Below, piece after piece: positions 45,585-55,400 of a stretch of DNA of 64,000 nucleotides (positions are counted from its first letter, which is position 1; each line of letters starts with the position of its first letter). Under the pieces are notes generated by a model. That model had not been told where the DNA came from. It did not search any database and saw only the letters and a list, made by a program, of their open reading frames with translations. Origin of the DNA: Methylobacterium nodulans ORS 2060 (GTDB taxonomy: Bacteria; Pseudomonadota; Alphaproteobacteria; Rhizobiales; Beijerinckiaceae); contig NC_011894.1 of the NCBI RefSeq assembly GCF_000022085.1, positions 2,631,501-2,695,500 on the forward strand, written 5' to 3'. The position numbers were made by a program, and so were the translations under genes.

Positions 45585-45791
45585 TCAGACCCGGCGCACG
45601 ATCATCTCGTACTTTGCCGCCGTTCCTCCCTGGACCTCGACCCGACCGACCCGAGTCTCGGAAGTTTTGCGATCGAACTGTCTGGCTTCCTGAACGATCC
45701 CTGATAGGTACTGCCGCAAGTTGAAACCCATCTGGTCTCCGTTCTCGACACTATAGCGCGTACCCTCGCGCATCTTTTCCTGTTCTGGCAT
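45585..45791 (-). CDS. Small hypothetical protein, phage-associated
   Basis: A 68-residue charged protein (MPEQEKMREGTRYSVENGDQ..., with NLRQYLSGIVQEARQF). The ATG at 45791 is preceded by a strong AGAGGCAGAGG site and lies 12 bases after the stop of the upstream broken gene, so it was probably co-transcribed with it. No known domain. Confidence 0.55.
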   Translation of the reverse strand: MPEQEKMREGTRYSVENGDQMGFNLRQYLSGIVQEARQFDRKTSETRVGRVEVQGGTAAKYEMIVRRV

Positions 45792-45803
45792 ACCTCTGCC
45801 TCT

Positions 45804-46315
45804 TCATAACTTCAGGCCCAATTGGGAGCGACTGCCCCGAGCCGCCGCCGGTAGCTTTGGCAGTTCGATCGGGGCCGAGCGCATCTCTGATAGCCTACGC
45901 GACGCCTCGGCTTGCTCCGCGGCCTTGCTCGGCGAACTCCCCCTAAAGGTCAGCTTCTCGGGCGCGCCCGACCCAGCCGACCCGCCCTCCCCATCCGTAG
46001 CCCATAGGCCCCTGCCCCGCCGCCTGGCCCTGCCAGCTTGTAGCCGATCGCGCCCGAGATCAGGTTCATCACCTGCCGCGCCAGAGCCCCGGATCGACCT
46101 CCGTCCGGCAGCTGGGTTCCGTTCGGCATGTGCGTCGCCTGTACCGCGTCCGCGTACCGCTTCATCAGGGCGAGCTCGTCCGGCGAGAACAACCCCCGGC
46201 ACTCTGAACCCGTTATCGATCTCCCAACGGTTGGCGTTTTAGGGTTGCAATCCTCCCGCGAGGAGCGCACAGGCGGTTTCGCCGGCCCACGGGCGCCGGC
46301 TCCATCCACGGACAC
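45804..46315 (-). pseudogene. Frameshifted C-terminal part of a phage-type protein
   Basis: The first frame contains ECRGLFSPDELALMKRYADA and ARQVMNLISGAIGYKLAGPG; after a frame change near 46010 the reading continues (GAPEKLTFRGSSPSKAAEQA, IELPKLPAAARGSRSQLGLK) to a stop at 45804. The LFSPxEL...MKRYA pattern followed by glycine-rich, membrane-active-looking sequence resembles ends of large phage internal virion proteins. The N-terminal portion is absent. Tentative. Confidence 0.45.
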
Positions 46316-46427
46316 CCCTGATGTCTAGCGACAGTCGACAGACCGTGCCGCCGCGGGTCCGCGCAAGAGGCTGATCGCTCAGCTCTCCTGCCCTGGCCTG
46401 TTGGCGGCCGGTCGCACGGAGAGCCCC

Positions 46428-46763
46428 ATGACCAAGTTCATCACCAACCGCTTCGAGGTGCTGGCTGCCTGGATCTCGGACAACCTCGGCAGCCCCTACG
46501 CCTTCATGATCGCCTCCGCGACCGTGATCGTGTGGGCGCTGTCCGGGCCATACTTCAGCTTCTCGGATACCTGGCAGCTCGTGATCAACACGAGCACGAC
46601 CATCATCACCTTCCTGATGGTGTTCCTGCTCCAGAACACGGGCAACCGCACCATCAACGAGATGGAGGAGCGCCTGCGCGAGATGGAGCAGGTGAACCGC
46701 GAGATCCTGCACGAGCTGCGCCGGCAGCAGGGCTTCAGGCCGGAGATCCGCGAAGTGGCGTGA
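46428..46763 (+). CDS. Low-affinity iron permease family membrane protein
   Basis: A 111-residue protein with two membrane helices (about 20-40 and 50-70; SPYAFMIASATVIVWALSGP, then the INTSTTIITFLMVFLLQNTG signature) and a charged C-terminal helix (MEERLREMEQVNREILHEL). The NTxTTIxTFLMVFLxQNxxNR pattern identifies the small FET4-like low-affinity iron permease family. Whether bacterial members transport iron is not settled. I start at the ATG at 46428. Single gene; neighbours are unrelated. Confidence 0.8.
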   Translation: MTKFITNRFEVLAAWISDNLGSPYAFMIASATVIVWALSGPYFSFSDTWQLVINTSTTIITFLMVFLLQNTGNRTINEMEERLREMEQVNREILHELRRQQGFRPEIREVA

Positions 46764-47023
46764 GCAGAGGGCCTGGGCTACCTGTCGCGTCTTGCGACGG
46801 ACGAGCCTGCTCTCCCCAAAATGGCGGGTGCCGCCGTGCGGGAAGCTGTGCTCCTCTGCTGATGTCTCCTAACCTGAGATCGAACCTCCAACCCGCCCGG
46901 TCTTGCCGCGGCGGGTTTCTCTTGCTCCACGTCCAGGTCCTCGCCGAACAGCATCGCTCATCTCGCGTTACTGCCAGAGCCGCCCTGAACAGGCGGCTTG
47001 GGGAGGCGCGAAAGGAGATCGCT

Positions 47024-47305
47024 ATGAGGACGTTGGCACTCGCGGTCGCCGCGAGCACGCTGGCGATGAGCACAGCTTGGGCCGCCGACAACACGGGCAG
47101 CCCGGGTGCGTCCAGCAATGCGCCAGGCCGTGAAATGCAGCAGCAGAGCGGCCGGATGCAGGGACCGCCGAATGCGGCAGGCTTCAAGGGCAACACCGAT
47201 ACGACCGGCTCCACGAGCCGCTCCGGCACTGAGAACAGCACGGGACCGAACGATGCGGGTTCCGGATCGTCGCCCGGCGCAAAGAACCTCCAATCGGGCA
47301 AGTAG
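47024..47305 (+). CDS. Small secreted Gly/Ser/Asn-rich protein
   Basis: A 93-residue protein with a clear Sec signal (MRTLALAVAASTLAMSTAWA, cleavage before ADN) and a low-complexity mature part rich in Gly, Ser, Asn, Thr and Gln with no cysteine. AAAGGAGAT precedes the ATG by about 4 bases. A good terminator follows at 47321. It is likely a disordered periplasmic or secreted peptide; function unknown. Confidence 0.7.
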   Translation: MRTLALAVAASTLAMSTAWAADNTGSPGASSNAPGREMQQQSGRMQGPPNAAGFKGNTDTTGSTSRSGTENSTGPNDAGSGSSPGAKNLQSGK

Positions 47306-47320
47306 CCGCTGAGACAGGGA

Positions 47321-47345
47321 GGCCCGGAGCGAACCGGGCCTTTGC
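47321..47345 (+). terminator. Rho-independent terminator
   Basis: Stem GGCCCGG / CCGGGCC (7 bp, 6-base loop, 47321-47340) followed by TTT, 15 bases after the small secreted protein gene. Confidence 0.7.
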
Positions 47346-47707
47346 CGATGAGGATTCCGCCCACGCCGTCGCAGGGCACATGGCCAGGGTCGAAAATTGG
47401 GAATTTAAGTTCCCGAGCCCCGCGGTGAGGCCCCCGAAGCGCCGAGCCGAGGAGGTTGCGGCCCCTCGGGCGGTCGGCCTCCGAGCCGGCAGGCGCTTGC
47501 CCGCGCCGATCGCGTCAGCCGCGCTCACACCTGCGCGGGAGCGTCGACCGGCACCGGACCGATCGGCCTCCAGGCGAGGCAGCGGTGCGCACTGTCGTGG
47601 ACACGGCCCGCCTCTCGGGGGTTGGCGCCTTCGGCATTATCCTCAGGACTGTCGGCGCCTGACCCCGCCGTTACAGGGCGTGGGTAATTACAGACGAGGA
47701 TCACACC
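47346..47707. other. Intergenic region before the dioxygenase
   Basis: About 360 GC-rich bases. Plus and minus frames are open but Arg/Pro-rich and not protein-like. Nothing identified. Confidence 0.4.
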
Positions 47708-48289
47708 ATGACAATGACACGACGCAGCCTCCTGACGTCGCTGGCCACGGTGCCGGTGCTCTCGCTCGGACCACCGCCCGCGCTTGCGCAAGGAAAGCGG
47801 CTGGCGCTCACGCCAGAATGCTCCGGCGTTGCGCATCGAACGATTGCCAATCCGGAAGGACCCTATTTTCGGCCGTCATCACCATTAAAGCGCGATCTCG
47901 CCGCCGACGTCGGACGCGGTGATCGGATCTTCCTGGGTGGCTTCGTGCGTGACGAAGCCTGCCGTCCGGTTCCGGGCGCTCTCATTGAGCTCTGGCATGC
48001 CGATGATGATGGCCGATACGACAATGTGGGGTTCAAGCTGCGCGGCCACCAGTTCAGCAACGAGCACGGCATGTGGTGGTTCGCGACGATCGTGCCGGCG
48101 GCCTATTGGACGCGCACGCGCCACTATCATTTCAAAGTGCAACGGCCGAACGATCGTGTCTTGACGACCCAGCTCTATTTTCCGGGAGAACAACAGAACC
48201 AGCGGGACCGTGAGTTCGATGCGCGGTTGTTGATGCGCATCACAAAGTTTGAAGATCAGCCCCTCGGCAGGTTCGACTTCGTCATCTAA
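47708..48289 (+). CDS. Exported intradiol ring-cleavage dioxygenase-like protein
   Basis: A 193-residue protein with a Tat-like or Sec signal (TMTRRSLLTSLATVPVLSLG, cleavage near ALAQ) and an intradiol dioxygenase core. Likely Fe(III) ligands are in place: Tyr104 (DDDGRYDN), Tyr133 and His139/His141 (AAYWTRTRHYHF), as in protocatechuate and catechol dioxygenases. GPYFRP (about 51-56) is the usual substrate-pocket entry. It is shorter than the catabolic enzymes and stands alone without beta-ketoadipate genes. As an exported version it may act on aromatic compounds in the periplasm; the substrate is unknown. Confidence 0.85.
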   Translation: MTMTRRSLLTSLATVPVLSLGPPPALAQGKRLALTPECSGVAHRTIANPEGPYFRPSSPLKRDLAADVGRGDRIFLGGFVRDEACRPVPGALIELWHADDDGRYDNVGFKLRGHQFSNEHGMWWFATIVPAAYWTRTRHYHFKVQRPNDRVLTTQLYFPGEQQNQRDREFDARLLMRITKFEDQPLGRFDFVI

Positions 48290-48564
48290 GGGGCGGTGCG
48301 GCAGCACAGGCTGACGTATGCCCTCCATCAGAGTTGCTGCATAGGGGGCTTCATGCGACGCTCATGGCGTTCAGATCGAAGCTCGGTCGCCCGTCACGCG
48401 CGACCGCGCTCGCCGGTTTCTGACCTTAGATTTCCTGTATCACCTCTCGCAATGCCGAAACCTGCCAGCTCAGCCCGAAGGTGAGCCGCTTGCTCCTCGT
48501 GGGCGGGTCGCCCCGCGCAAGCGGGGCCCCGGCGCTGGAACCGCCGGGCCCGAAGCTCGAGACG
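48290..48564. other. Junction between host gene and prophage block
   Basis: No gene seen. The boundary of the prophage probably lies here or to the left; I found no tRNA or obvious attachment repeat within the window, and the right boundary is outside it. Confidence 0.4.
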
Positions 48565-48594
48565 CGAAAACGACGAAGCCCGCCGTGGCGGGGC
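48565..48594 (-). terminator. Terminator at the end of the prophage late operon
   Basis: Read on the minus strand, a CCCGC / GCGGG stem with a 4-base loop (48579-48592) is followed by a T-rich stretch (CTTCGTCGTTTT). It lies about 40 bases beyond the last prophage gene. Confidence 0.5.
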
Positions 48595-48632
48595 CGGGCG
48601 GGCTCGGTGCGATCAAGGATCTGACGCAGGGC

Positions 48633-48998
48633 TCAGTGCTCTCGGTTGGCCCGCCCCTGCACGGCCTGCTCGCGCTCGATCCGGTCCAGGATCTCGGTCT
48701 GGCGTCGGCTCTCCTCGCGGATGATCCGCACGCACTCCGCGATCCGGCTCTGGGCCTCCGTGCCCTGGCGCAGCAGGTCGCGGATCTCGCGCTGGAGGTC
48801 GAGCAGCGCCGCCGGACCCTGGAAGTGCAGCAGCGGGCCGTCCGCGAGGCTGCCGGGCGCCGGTGGCGGGGCCTCAGCCTTGTCCCGATTGGCCCGCAGC
48901 ACCATCGCGACGCAGACCACCGACACCAGCCCGCCGACAATCACCTGCAGCACCGGCATGGAGGACAGGAGAGGCAGCAAGGCGATCAGGTGTTCCAT
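48633..48998 (-). CDS. Phage membrane protein, coiled coil
   Basis: A 121-residue protein with one or two N-terminal hydrophobic segments (about 3-35), then a Pro/Ala linker and a charged helix (about 60-115; LLDLQREIRDLLRQGTEAQS). The size and shape are like phage spanin or Rz-type lysis proteins, but no specific family was recognised. It is the last gene of the late operon; its ATG is 1 base from the preceding stop. Confidence 0.6.
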   Translation of the reverse strand: MEHLIALLPLLSSMPVLQVIVGGLVSVVCVAMVLRANRDKAEAPPPAPGSLADGPLLHFQGPAALLDLQREIRDLLRQGTEAQSRIAECVRIIREESRRQTEILDRIEREQAVQGRANREH

Positions 48999-48999
48999 G

Positions 49000-49506
49000 T
49001 CAGCCCACCTGCTCCAGGGCTACTAACGCCTGGCCCAGCCGCGACTTGCGGTCGACCGCATCCAGACGTGCCACGTAGCAGGAGAGCGCCTCGAACAGGG
49101 TCAGTGTCCCGAACACCGGGATCACGAAGGATGGCGCTGAGGCGGTGACGGCTTCCACCACCAGGGCGAGGGTGAGCTGGCCCATGATGAGCGCCCCGAA
49201 GCCGGCGCAGATCGCCCGCACGTTGGCTCCGTTGGGGCGGACCAGCCCGTTGTTGATGTGGCCGTTGAGGTAGAGCGCGGTGATGCGCAGCACGCCCACC
49301 GCCCCGAAGAAGAAGGCCATGCTGCCCTCGCCGACGCCAAGGTCCGCGATCGGCTTGAGCGAGGCGCGCTCCAGGGTGTCGCCTGGCAGCGCGAGCGTCA
49401 GGGCGATCAGCAGCATCATCACCGCCATGGCCCATTCGAACAGGCGGTTCGAGCTGTACGGCCCCGCCGGATGCGAGACGGTGTGGTGGGTACCCGGGAG
49501 ATGCAT
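49000..49506 (-). CDS. Phage polytopic membrane protein
   Basis: A 168-residue protein with about four membrane helices (near 22-42, 60-80, 95-118 and 120-142) from the ATG at 49506. Loops are short. It lies between the holin and the last gene in the lysis end of the operon, so it may act in lysis or superinfection exclusion. No family recognised. Confidence 0.65.
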   Translation of the reverse strand: MHLPGTHHTVSHPAGPYSSNRLFEWAMAVMMLLIALTLALPGDTLERASLKPIADLGVGEGSMAFFFGAVGVLRITALYLNGHINNGLVRPNGANVRAICAGFGALIMGQLTLALVVEAVTASAPSFVIPVFGTLTLFEALSCYVARLDAVDRKSRLGQALVALEQVG

Positions 49507-49523
49507 GCTGGCCTCCTGGCTCT

Positions 49524-49793
49524 TCAGGGCGCCGGCTGGACCTTGGCGCTCGGGATGGCGTTCGCGGTCGCCGGATCGGCGAGGATCGTCCTGACCTCGG
49601 GCACCTTGGCGGCTGCGGCGACCAGGGCGGCGTTTCGACGGGCGTACAGCCCCCACAGGGTCACGAGGATGGTGAGGATCGCGCCGGTGAGCGCGGTGGC
49701 GGTATCGGCGTCGATCCAGCCGCGGCCGACAGCGATGCCGCCGGCAACCTGGAGGAGGGTGCGCAGGAGTGAGGTGAGCTGCTCGCTGTTCAT
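49524..49793 (-). CDS. Holin-like small membrane protein
   Basis: An 89-residue protein with two hydrophobic segments (about 8-25 and 30-50; TLLQVAGGIAVGRGWIDADT, ALTGAILTILVTLWGLYARR) and a charged or Ala-rich C-terminus. The layout fits Pam3_gp28-type phage holins, which let endolysin pass the inner membrane. I use the ATG at 49793. It is downstream of the GH108 endolysin, as expected for a lysis cassette. Confidence 0.72.
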   Translation of the reverse strand: MNSEQLTSLLRTLLQVAGGIAVGRGWIDADTATALTGAILTILVTLWGLYARRNAALVAAAAKVPEVRTILADPATANAIPSAKVQPAP

Positions 49794-49912
49794 GGAGGGC
49801 TCCTGAGATTGCGCGGCAGGCCCGGCCGGCGCGGGAGGGGTCACGCGCCAATCAGCGCGCGAACTGGCAGATCTGGTGCAAATCATGCTTGAGTGGGCGG
49901 CAGGAGACGCCC

Positions 49913-50122
49913 ATGCCCAGCCAGCTCACGGTCCGTGTGTCGAAATTCATCTCCGGGTGGCGCCCGGCGCAGAGCAAACCTGACCCTATCCGCCAAATGC
50001 AGGATGCTGATCCATTTCCAGAGATGACACCGCTGAAGCCGCCTCATCTTGACAATGACGAGAAGCAGCGGCTTTACGAGGCGATCCACCAGGACCTGCA
50101 AGCAGCGGGCTACCTGTCCTGA
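49913..50122 (+). CDS. Small protein antiparallel to the prophage operon
   Basis: A 69-residue soluble protein on the plus strand between endolysin and holin, beginning MPSQLTVRVSKFISGWRPAQ and ending with a helical segment (NDEKQRLYEAIHQDLQAAGY). GGAGACGCCC lies just before the ATG at 49913. Base composition here is lower in GC than the flanking phage genes. Its orientation against the late operon suggests a cargo (moron) gene with its own promoter, possibly expressed from the lysogen. No family was recognised. Confidence 0.6.
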   Translation: MPSQLTVRVSKFISGWRPAQSKPDPIRQMQDADPFPEMTPLKPPHLDNDEKQRLYEAIHQDLQAAGYLS

Positions 50123-50145
50123 TTTCGCAGCCTGTAGGCTGCTAC

Positions 50146-50787
50146 TCAGGCCGGCCTGCCGCCAAACAGGCGCTTGAGCGCCCGCAGCAGGCCGCCGGTC
50201 CGCACCGTGCTCGCCTTCGGCGGCGCACCGACTTCAGGCCGCACCATGGTGGTCGCGGTCACGACGGCCGGTGCCGTGACCAGGGCGAGCGCCTCCGTCC
50301 GGACGCCGGCCACCCGCTTGGTCCAGCCCTTTCCGAAGGTGGGCCAGCCCTTCAACGAGCGCAGGAAGGCCAGGCGGCTGTCGCACAGCGCGTTGATGAG
50401 CCAGCGCTGATCCGTCCGCGCGACCGCCGCCAGGGTCACCGCTCCGATCACGCCGTCATCCGCCACGCCGACCAGGCGCTGCAGCGCGATGGCTGCCCGC
50501 GCCGGCCCGCTGTTCACCGCAAAGTCGAACAGGGCATAATCGAGGCCCGCCGGCAGGTCGTCGCCGCGCACCGCGTCCCAGTAGCGGGCGCGGTAGATCG
50601 GGGCGACCTTGGCGAGCGTGAGCGCCCGAACGTCAGCGCGGGTGGCGGGCCGCCCAAGCACTGCCGAGAGCGTGCCGAGGGTCACGCCCAGGTTGGTGGG
50701 CCCGCCGGGATCGTCGGGGTGATCGACATACCCTCCCTCGTGCGCCAGGACGAGCTTCAGCGCCCAGTCGTAAGTCGGCGCGGCCAT
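50146..50787 (-). CDS. GH108-family phage endolysin
   Basis: A 213-residue peptidoglycan hydrolase. The glycosyl hydrolase 108 domain (about 5-95) opens with ALKLVLAHEGGYVDHPDDPG, whose Glu in HEGGY is the catalytic residue, followed by GGPTNLGVT. A peptidoglycan-binding-like helical part (about 100-165: FDFAVNSGPARAAIALQRLV) follows, then a variable Ala/Val-rich tail. There is no signal peptide, so release should need the holin. Located between the tail fibre and the holin gene. Confidence 0.9.
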   Translation of the reverse strand: MAAPTYDWALKLVLAHEGGYVDHPDDPGGPTNLGVTLGTLSAVLGRPATRADVRALTLAKVAPIYRARYWDAVRGDDLPAGLDYALFDFAVNSGPARAAIALQRLVGVADDGVIGAVTLAAVARTDQRWLINALCDSRLAFLRSLKGWPTFGKGWTKRVAGVRTEALALVTAPAVVTATTMVRPEVGAPPKASTVRTGGLLRALKRLFGGRPA

Positions 50788-50818
50788 GGGTGATCTCCGA
50801 TGTGGGGAACGGGTGCGG

Positions 50819-52483
50819 TCAGCCCAGGCCGGCTTCGAGCGCGGCGAGGCGGGCCTCCTGGCCGCGGGCGATGAACAGCGCGAGCTGATCCGGCCGGAAG
50901 CCGTAGCGGTCGCCGGCCGGCCGGGCGGGCGACAGCACCCGCGTCTCGCCGGTCGGCGCGCCGGCCGCATCGCGCACCGGCTCGCTGCGCTCGTCCTGCG
51001 CCGCCCATGCGTCATGGCAGATGAAGCCGTAGCGGAAGGGATCGAGGCCGCGCGCCTGCCCCAGTGCGATCGCCCGCTGCACCGTCAGGCCGATGTGGTG
51101 CCGCGCCCCCTCCGCGCCCTTCTCGGCAATTGCGGAGAGGAACTGGAAGGTGCCGATCTCCTTGGCGAGATCGCTCGCCCAGCCGATCTCCGCCTCGGTC
51201 AGCGGCGCAACCCCGGTCTTCTCGCGGGCATCCGAGGTGTTGATCGAGCCGGTCGCGGCGTAGACGGTGCTCCACCGGTTCGGGGCGAGCCCGCTGGCTT
51301 TGGCGTTGTCGGCAGACGGATGGAACCCGGCCTCGGTGAACCAGAACAGGTCGCCGGTGTCGTCCCGGTAGACCCGCAGCGGGCCGCCGGCCGCGTACAC
51401 CACCCAGCGCGCGCCGCCGCTCCAGCGGTCCGCCCACGCCACCTCGCCCGCAAGGCCGCTGACGGCCACGGCGCCGGGGACGGTGATGCCCGCCGTGAAA
51501 CTGCCGCCCGCCTTGTCCATCTTGGTGGCCGGATCGAAGCTGGCCGAGGTCCAGAGGCGATCCCAGCTGCTCCAGCGGCCGGCGACCCGGACGCGCTGCC
51601 AGGTCTCCCGCGCGGCGGCGTCGTTCAGCCGCGTCGCCCGCTGCAGGGCGTAGAGGCTGCTGTTCGAGTGGGTCTGGACCTCGATGTACCACCACTCGGC
51701 CGAGGGGGCGTTGACGAGCTGCGCGCCGTCATAGAAGCCCGCGGTCGTGAGCGTGTCGAGGTTCGTCGCGGTGGGGAGCCGGGTCGCCTTGCCGTACGTC
51801 AACGTGCCCGCGGCGAGCGGGCCGGCGACGAGCCCGCCGGTGCTGCGGTCGATCCGCAGCGCCTCGATCCAGGCGCTGCCGTCGGCCGAGACCTTCAGGT
51901 GCAAGTCGTCGTCGCCGGTCAGCCCGATCTCGGCCCGGCCGGACCAGCCGGATTGGAACAGCAGCGAGAGCGTGTGGGCGGCGGCTTCCTTGTTGAGGGT
52001 GTAGCGCAGGTCGCCCGTGCCGCCCTCGGCGCGGGCGAGCGCGGTCCACAGCGCCGCGTTGAGCTTGGCCGCGAAGGGATTGGCGGCATCCGCCGTGGTG
52101 CCGATCCCGAGGCGGGCGAGGTTCTGCAGCGCCGTGAGCGTGCTGCGGAAGCTCGTCCAGGCGCCTCCCGCGTAGGTGTAGAGGTCGCCCTCGTCGAGCA
52201 CGACCACGATCCAGCCGGGCTTGGGCACGAAGGAGAGCCACTGCCCGTCCTGGTAGCGCACGATCCGCCCGGCCCAGCCGCTCCAGGCGCCGCTCGGGCT
52301 CGCCCCGGCGATCAGGTAGCGGTCGTCCTCGGCGGCGGCCGGGGGTTCGAGCCGGTCCTTGTCGAGGACGGCGAGCTGGACCAGCGTGTCGAGGGCGGTC
52401 AGCGCCTCGTTGTGGGTGACGTGCTTCTGCGCCTGCGCGGCCGCGAGCAGCGGCAGGCCAAGATGGGGGGTGGCGTCAGACAT
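50819..52483 (-). CDS. Tail fibre with DUF2793 and S74 chaperone domains
   Basis: A 554-residue tail fibre or spike. The N-terminal 120 residues (HLGLPLLAAAQAQKHVTHNE) match the DUF2793 region that attaches fibres in GTA-like phages. The middle is beta-rich with repeats typical of host-recognition shafts. The C-terminal about 150 residues are a peptidase S74 intramolecular chaperone: INTSDAREKTGVAPLTEAEI contains the Ser-Asp autocleavage dyad, with the usual EKGAEGARHHIGLTVQRAIA segment. The chaperone should trimerise the fibre and cleave itself off. It overlaps the megatron gene by 8 bases. Confidence 0.88.
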   Translation of the reverse strand: MSDATPHLGLPLLAAAQAQKHVTHNEALTALDTLVQLAVLDKDRLEPPAAAEDDRYLIAGASPSGAWSGWAGRIVRYQDGQWLSFVPKPGWIVVVLDEGDLYTYAGGAWTSFRSTLTALQNLARLGIGTTADAANPFAAKLNAALWTALARAEGGTGDLRYTLNKEAAAHTLSLLFQSGWSGRAEIGLTGDDDLHLKVSADGSAWIEALRIDRSTGGLVAGPLAAGTLTYGKATRLPTATNLDTLTTAGFYDGAQLVNAPSAEWWYIEVQTHSNSSLYALQRATRLNDAAARETWQRVRVAGRWSSWDRLWTSASFDPATKMDKAGGSFTAGITVPGAVAVSGLAGEVAWADRWSGGARWVVYAAGGPLRVYRDDTGDLFWFTEAGFHPSADNAKASGLAPNRWSTVYAATGSINTSDAREKTGVAPLTEAEIGWASDLAKEIGTFQFLSAIAEKGAEGARHHIGLTVQRAIALGQARGLDPFRYGFICHDAWAAQDERSEPVRDAAGAPTGETRVLSPARPAGDRYGFRPDQLALFIARGQEARLAALEAGLG

Positions 52484-55400
52484 ACAGGGTCGTCCTCAGG
52501 GGAGTGCCGCGGCCGTAGACGGTGGAGAGCTGGTGGATGGCGACGGACAGGCGCAGCACCGGCCCGCCGAAGTCCGCCGCCTGCTCGGCCGCCGTGTAGG
52601 TCAGGCTCGGGCGTGAGACCTGGAGCGTGCGGAGCACGGCACCCGCCGGGTCGCGGATCTCGACCGCATAGGCCTCGCTCTCCTCGGCGAGCGGCACCTC
52701 GGTCTGCTCCCAGGCATCGCCGTGGAGCCGGGTGCGGCGGATCCAGCTCAGCACGAGATCGCCGCTCGCCTGGCGCCGCAGCCGGGCCTGCGCCGGGGCG
52801 TAGGGGCGCAGGCCCGCCCCCGCGATGGTCAGGGTGGCGCCCGCATAGCTCGCATCCTCCGGCGGCAATGCCGCCGGCCCCCAGCGGAAGGCCTGCGGCA
52901 GGGCCCGGCTGGCCAGGGGCATGCCCGACTGCACCAGGGCCTCCGAGAGCACCACGAACGGCGCCCCGGCCGGGGTCGGGTTGCCCAGGGCGAACTCGGT
53001 CCCGCGCTGCCCGCGCAGCAAGGTGGTCAGCCGATAGCGGCCCGGCCCCAGCAGGGTGGCGGTGGCCCATTGCAGGATCTCCCACTCGCCCGAGGGGGTG
53101 AGCAGGGCCGCCGCGTTGGCGCCGTTGAGCACCTCCATCTCCGGCGCGGAGGTGAGCTCGGCCCCGGCCGGCACCTGCACGTCGAGCGCCGAGACCCGGT
53201 CCCAGCGCTGGGTGGGGCCGCTGGAGAGCGGGGCCGTGAGCTGGCCGATGATCGAGCGGGCGGCCACCACCGCATCCGCCGCGAACGGCCCGCCGCCGAG
53301 CGCCCGCAGCACCGCGATCGGCGACCACGGCGCGGTGTAGCCGGCGAAGTACGGCGCATGCGCCACCGCGTCCGCGCGCAGCAGCGGCAGGTCCAGGGCC
53401 TGGAACAGCCCGACCCCGATCGTCGCCGGCGGGGCCGGCGCCCGTCCGCTGGTACTGCCGTCCCGGTAGGCGAAGACGCCGCTGTCCGCCCGCACCGCGC
53501 TCACCGGCCGGCCCGCCTCCAGGCCCAGCCGGGTCAGGCGGTACTCGGTGCGGCTGCCGGCCAGCGTCAGGCTGACGACGTCGCCCGCCTCCAGGGCCAG
53601 GGCCGAGGGCGGCAGCACCGCGCCGACCGCCTCGCGCTCTACCACCGCCTGATACAGCAGCGCCTGGGCCAGGCCGCGGGCGGCGCCCTCCTCCAGGCAC
53701 AGCGGCAGCGCGGTCCGCGACACCGCAGCCGAGCGGCCGGCGGCACGGCGCGCCTCGACGGCCGCGCTCTGGTAGGCGCGGGCCGGATCGAGGTAGCTCA
53801 GCGCCACCGCGGCCGGCAGCGCGGTCTCGTCCGTGCGGGTGCGCCGGTAGTCCGGCCCGGCGCCGGAAGCGACCAGATCGGCTTCAGTGAAGCGGGCCAC
53901 CGGAGCCTGCGCGAGCGGGCGGAAGTGGATGGCCCCGCCGCTCTCGACGCCATCGAAGAAGTAGGCGGTGCGCAAAGGCGCGAGGCTGTCGCGCGGGGCC
54001 TGCACCTCGGCCACGGTGTAGCCGTGCACGAGGCCGTGCAGCGCCGACACGTCGACCGGCGCGCCGCTGCCGGCGCAGAGATCGGCGACGACGTCGGGCA
54101 GCAGGCCGAGGTTGAGCCGGCCGGTGAGCCAGTGCCCGAGGCTGTAGTTCGGGCTGTCGCTCCAGACCGAAACCTGGCGCGGGAACTCGGGGAAGGGCCG
54201 CGCGTCCCAGGTCCACACGAACAGCCGCTCTGGATCGACCATCCGGCCGCCGTAGAGGCTGGAGACCGGGTTGCCGTCCGGGCTCTGCCAGTGGCGCAGC
54301 GTCGCCTCCAGGTAGGCGCGCTGCATCATCAGGTCCTGCCGGCCGGAGGAGTAATGGGGCAGGAAGCTCTCGGAGGATTTCGGATCGACGAAGACGTTGG
54401 GCTGGTTGGCGCCCTTGTCGACGGCCGGGCAGCCCACCTCGGTGAAGCGGATCGGCTTGGACTGCGGCCGCCAGGCGGTGGCGGCTTCCTGCCGGACGCC
54501 GCCTGGGCGGTCGTGGTGCGGGTTGAGCCACCAGGCGCGCAGATCCTTGATCCGGAACACCCACGGCTCGGCATGAGCGGTGTCGGTGATCGGCACCCGG
54601 TTCTGCGCGTCGCGGTCGGCCAGCGTCGGATAGTACCAGTCGAACAGCTCGCCGCCGGCGATGTTCTGCGTCAGATACTCCGGATCGTAGACCGTGGCGT
54701 AGGATGCGGCGTCGCGATGATCGAAGCCGTCGCGCCAGTCGGCGAGCGGCATGTAGTTGTCGATGCCGATGAAGTCGATGTTCGCATCGGCCCAGAGCGG
54801 GTCCAGATGGAAGTAGACGTCGCCGGTGCCGTCGGCCGGGCGATAGGTGGCGTACTCCGTCCAGTCGGCGCCGTAGCTGATCGTGGTCCCGGGGCCGAGG
54901 ATGGCGCGGGCGTCGGCCGCCAGCGCCCGCAGCTGCGCCACGGCCGGGAAGGTGGCGGCATCCGAGCGGACGGCGGTCAGCCCGACCATCTCCGAGCCGA
55001 TCAGGAAGCTGTCGACCCCGCCCGCCGCCTCGGCGAGCCGCGCGCAGTGCAGGATGAAGCGGCGGAAGCTCCACTCGGTCTTGGCACAGGTGACGGTCGC
55101 GCCGGTCCAGGCCAGATCGGCCGGCCGCACCGTGCCGAAGAAGGCCGCCACCTGCGCGGCGGCCGCCGCGGTCTTGTCCGGGCTGCCCGGGCGGCCGATC
55201 GCCGGATCGCAGCTGAGGCGCCCGCGCCAGGGAAACGCCGCCTGCTCGGGCCCGCCATACGGGTCGGGCAGGCCATTGCCGGGAGCGATGTCCATCATCA
55301 CGAACGGGTAGAGCGTGACCGACAAGCCCCGCCGCTTCAGCTCGCCGATCGCCTGCACCACCGCAAGATCCGCGGGCGCCCCGCCGAGCAGCGGGGCGCC

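Noticed and set aside
50786..53101. Long plus-strand frame opposite the tail fibre gene
   Set aside because: Same reason: low-complexity Arg/Gly-rich translation antisense to a well-supported S74 fibre gene.
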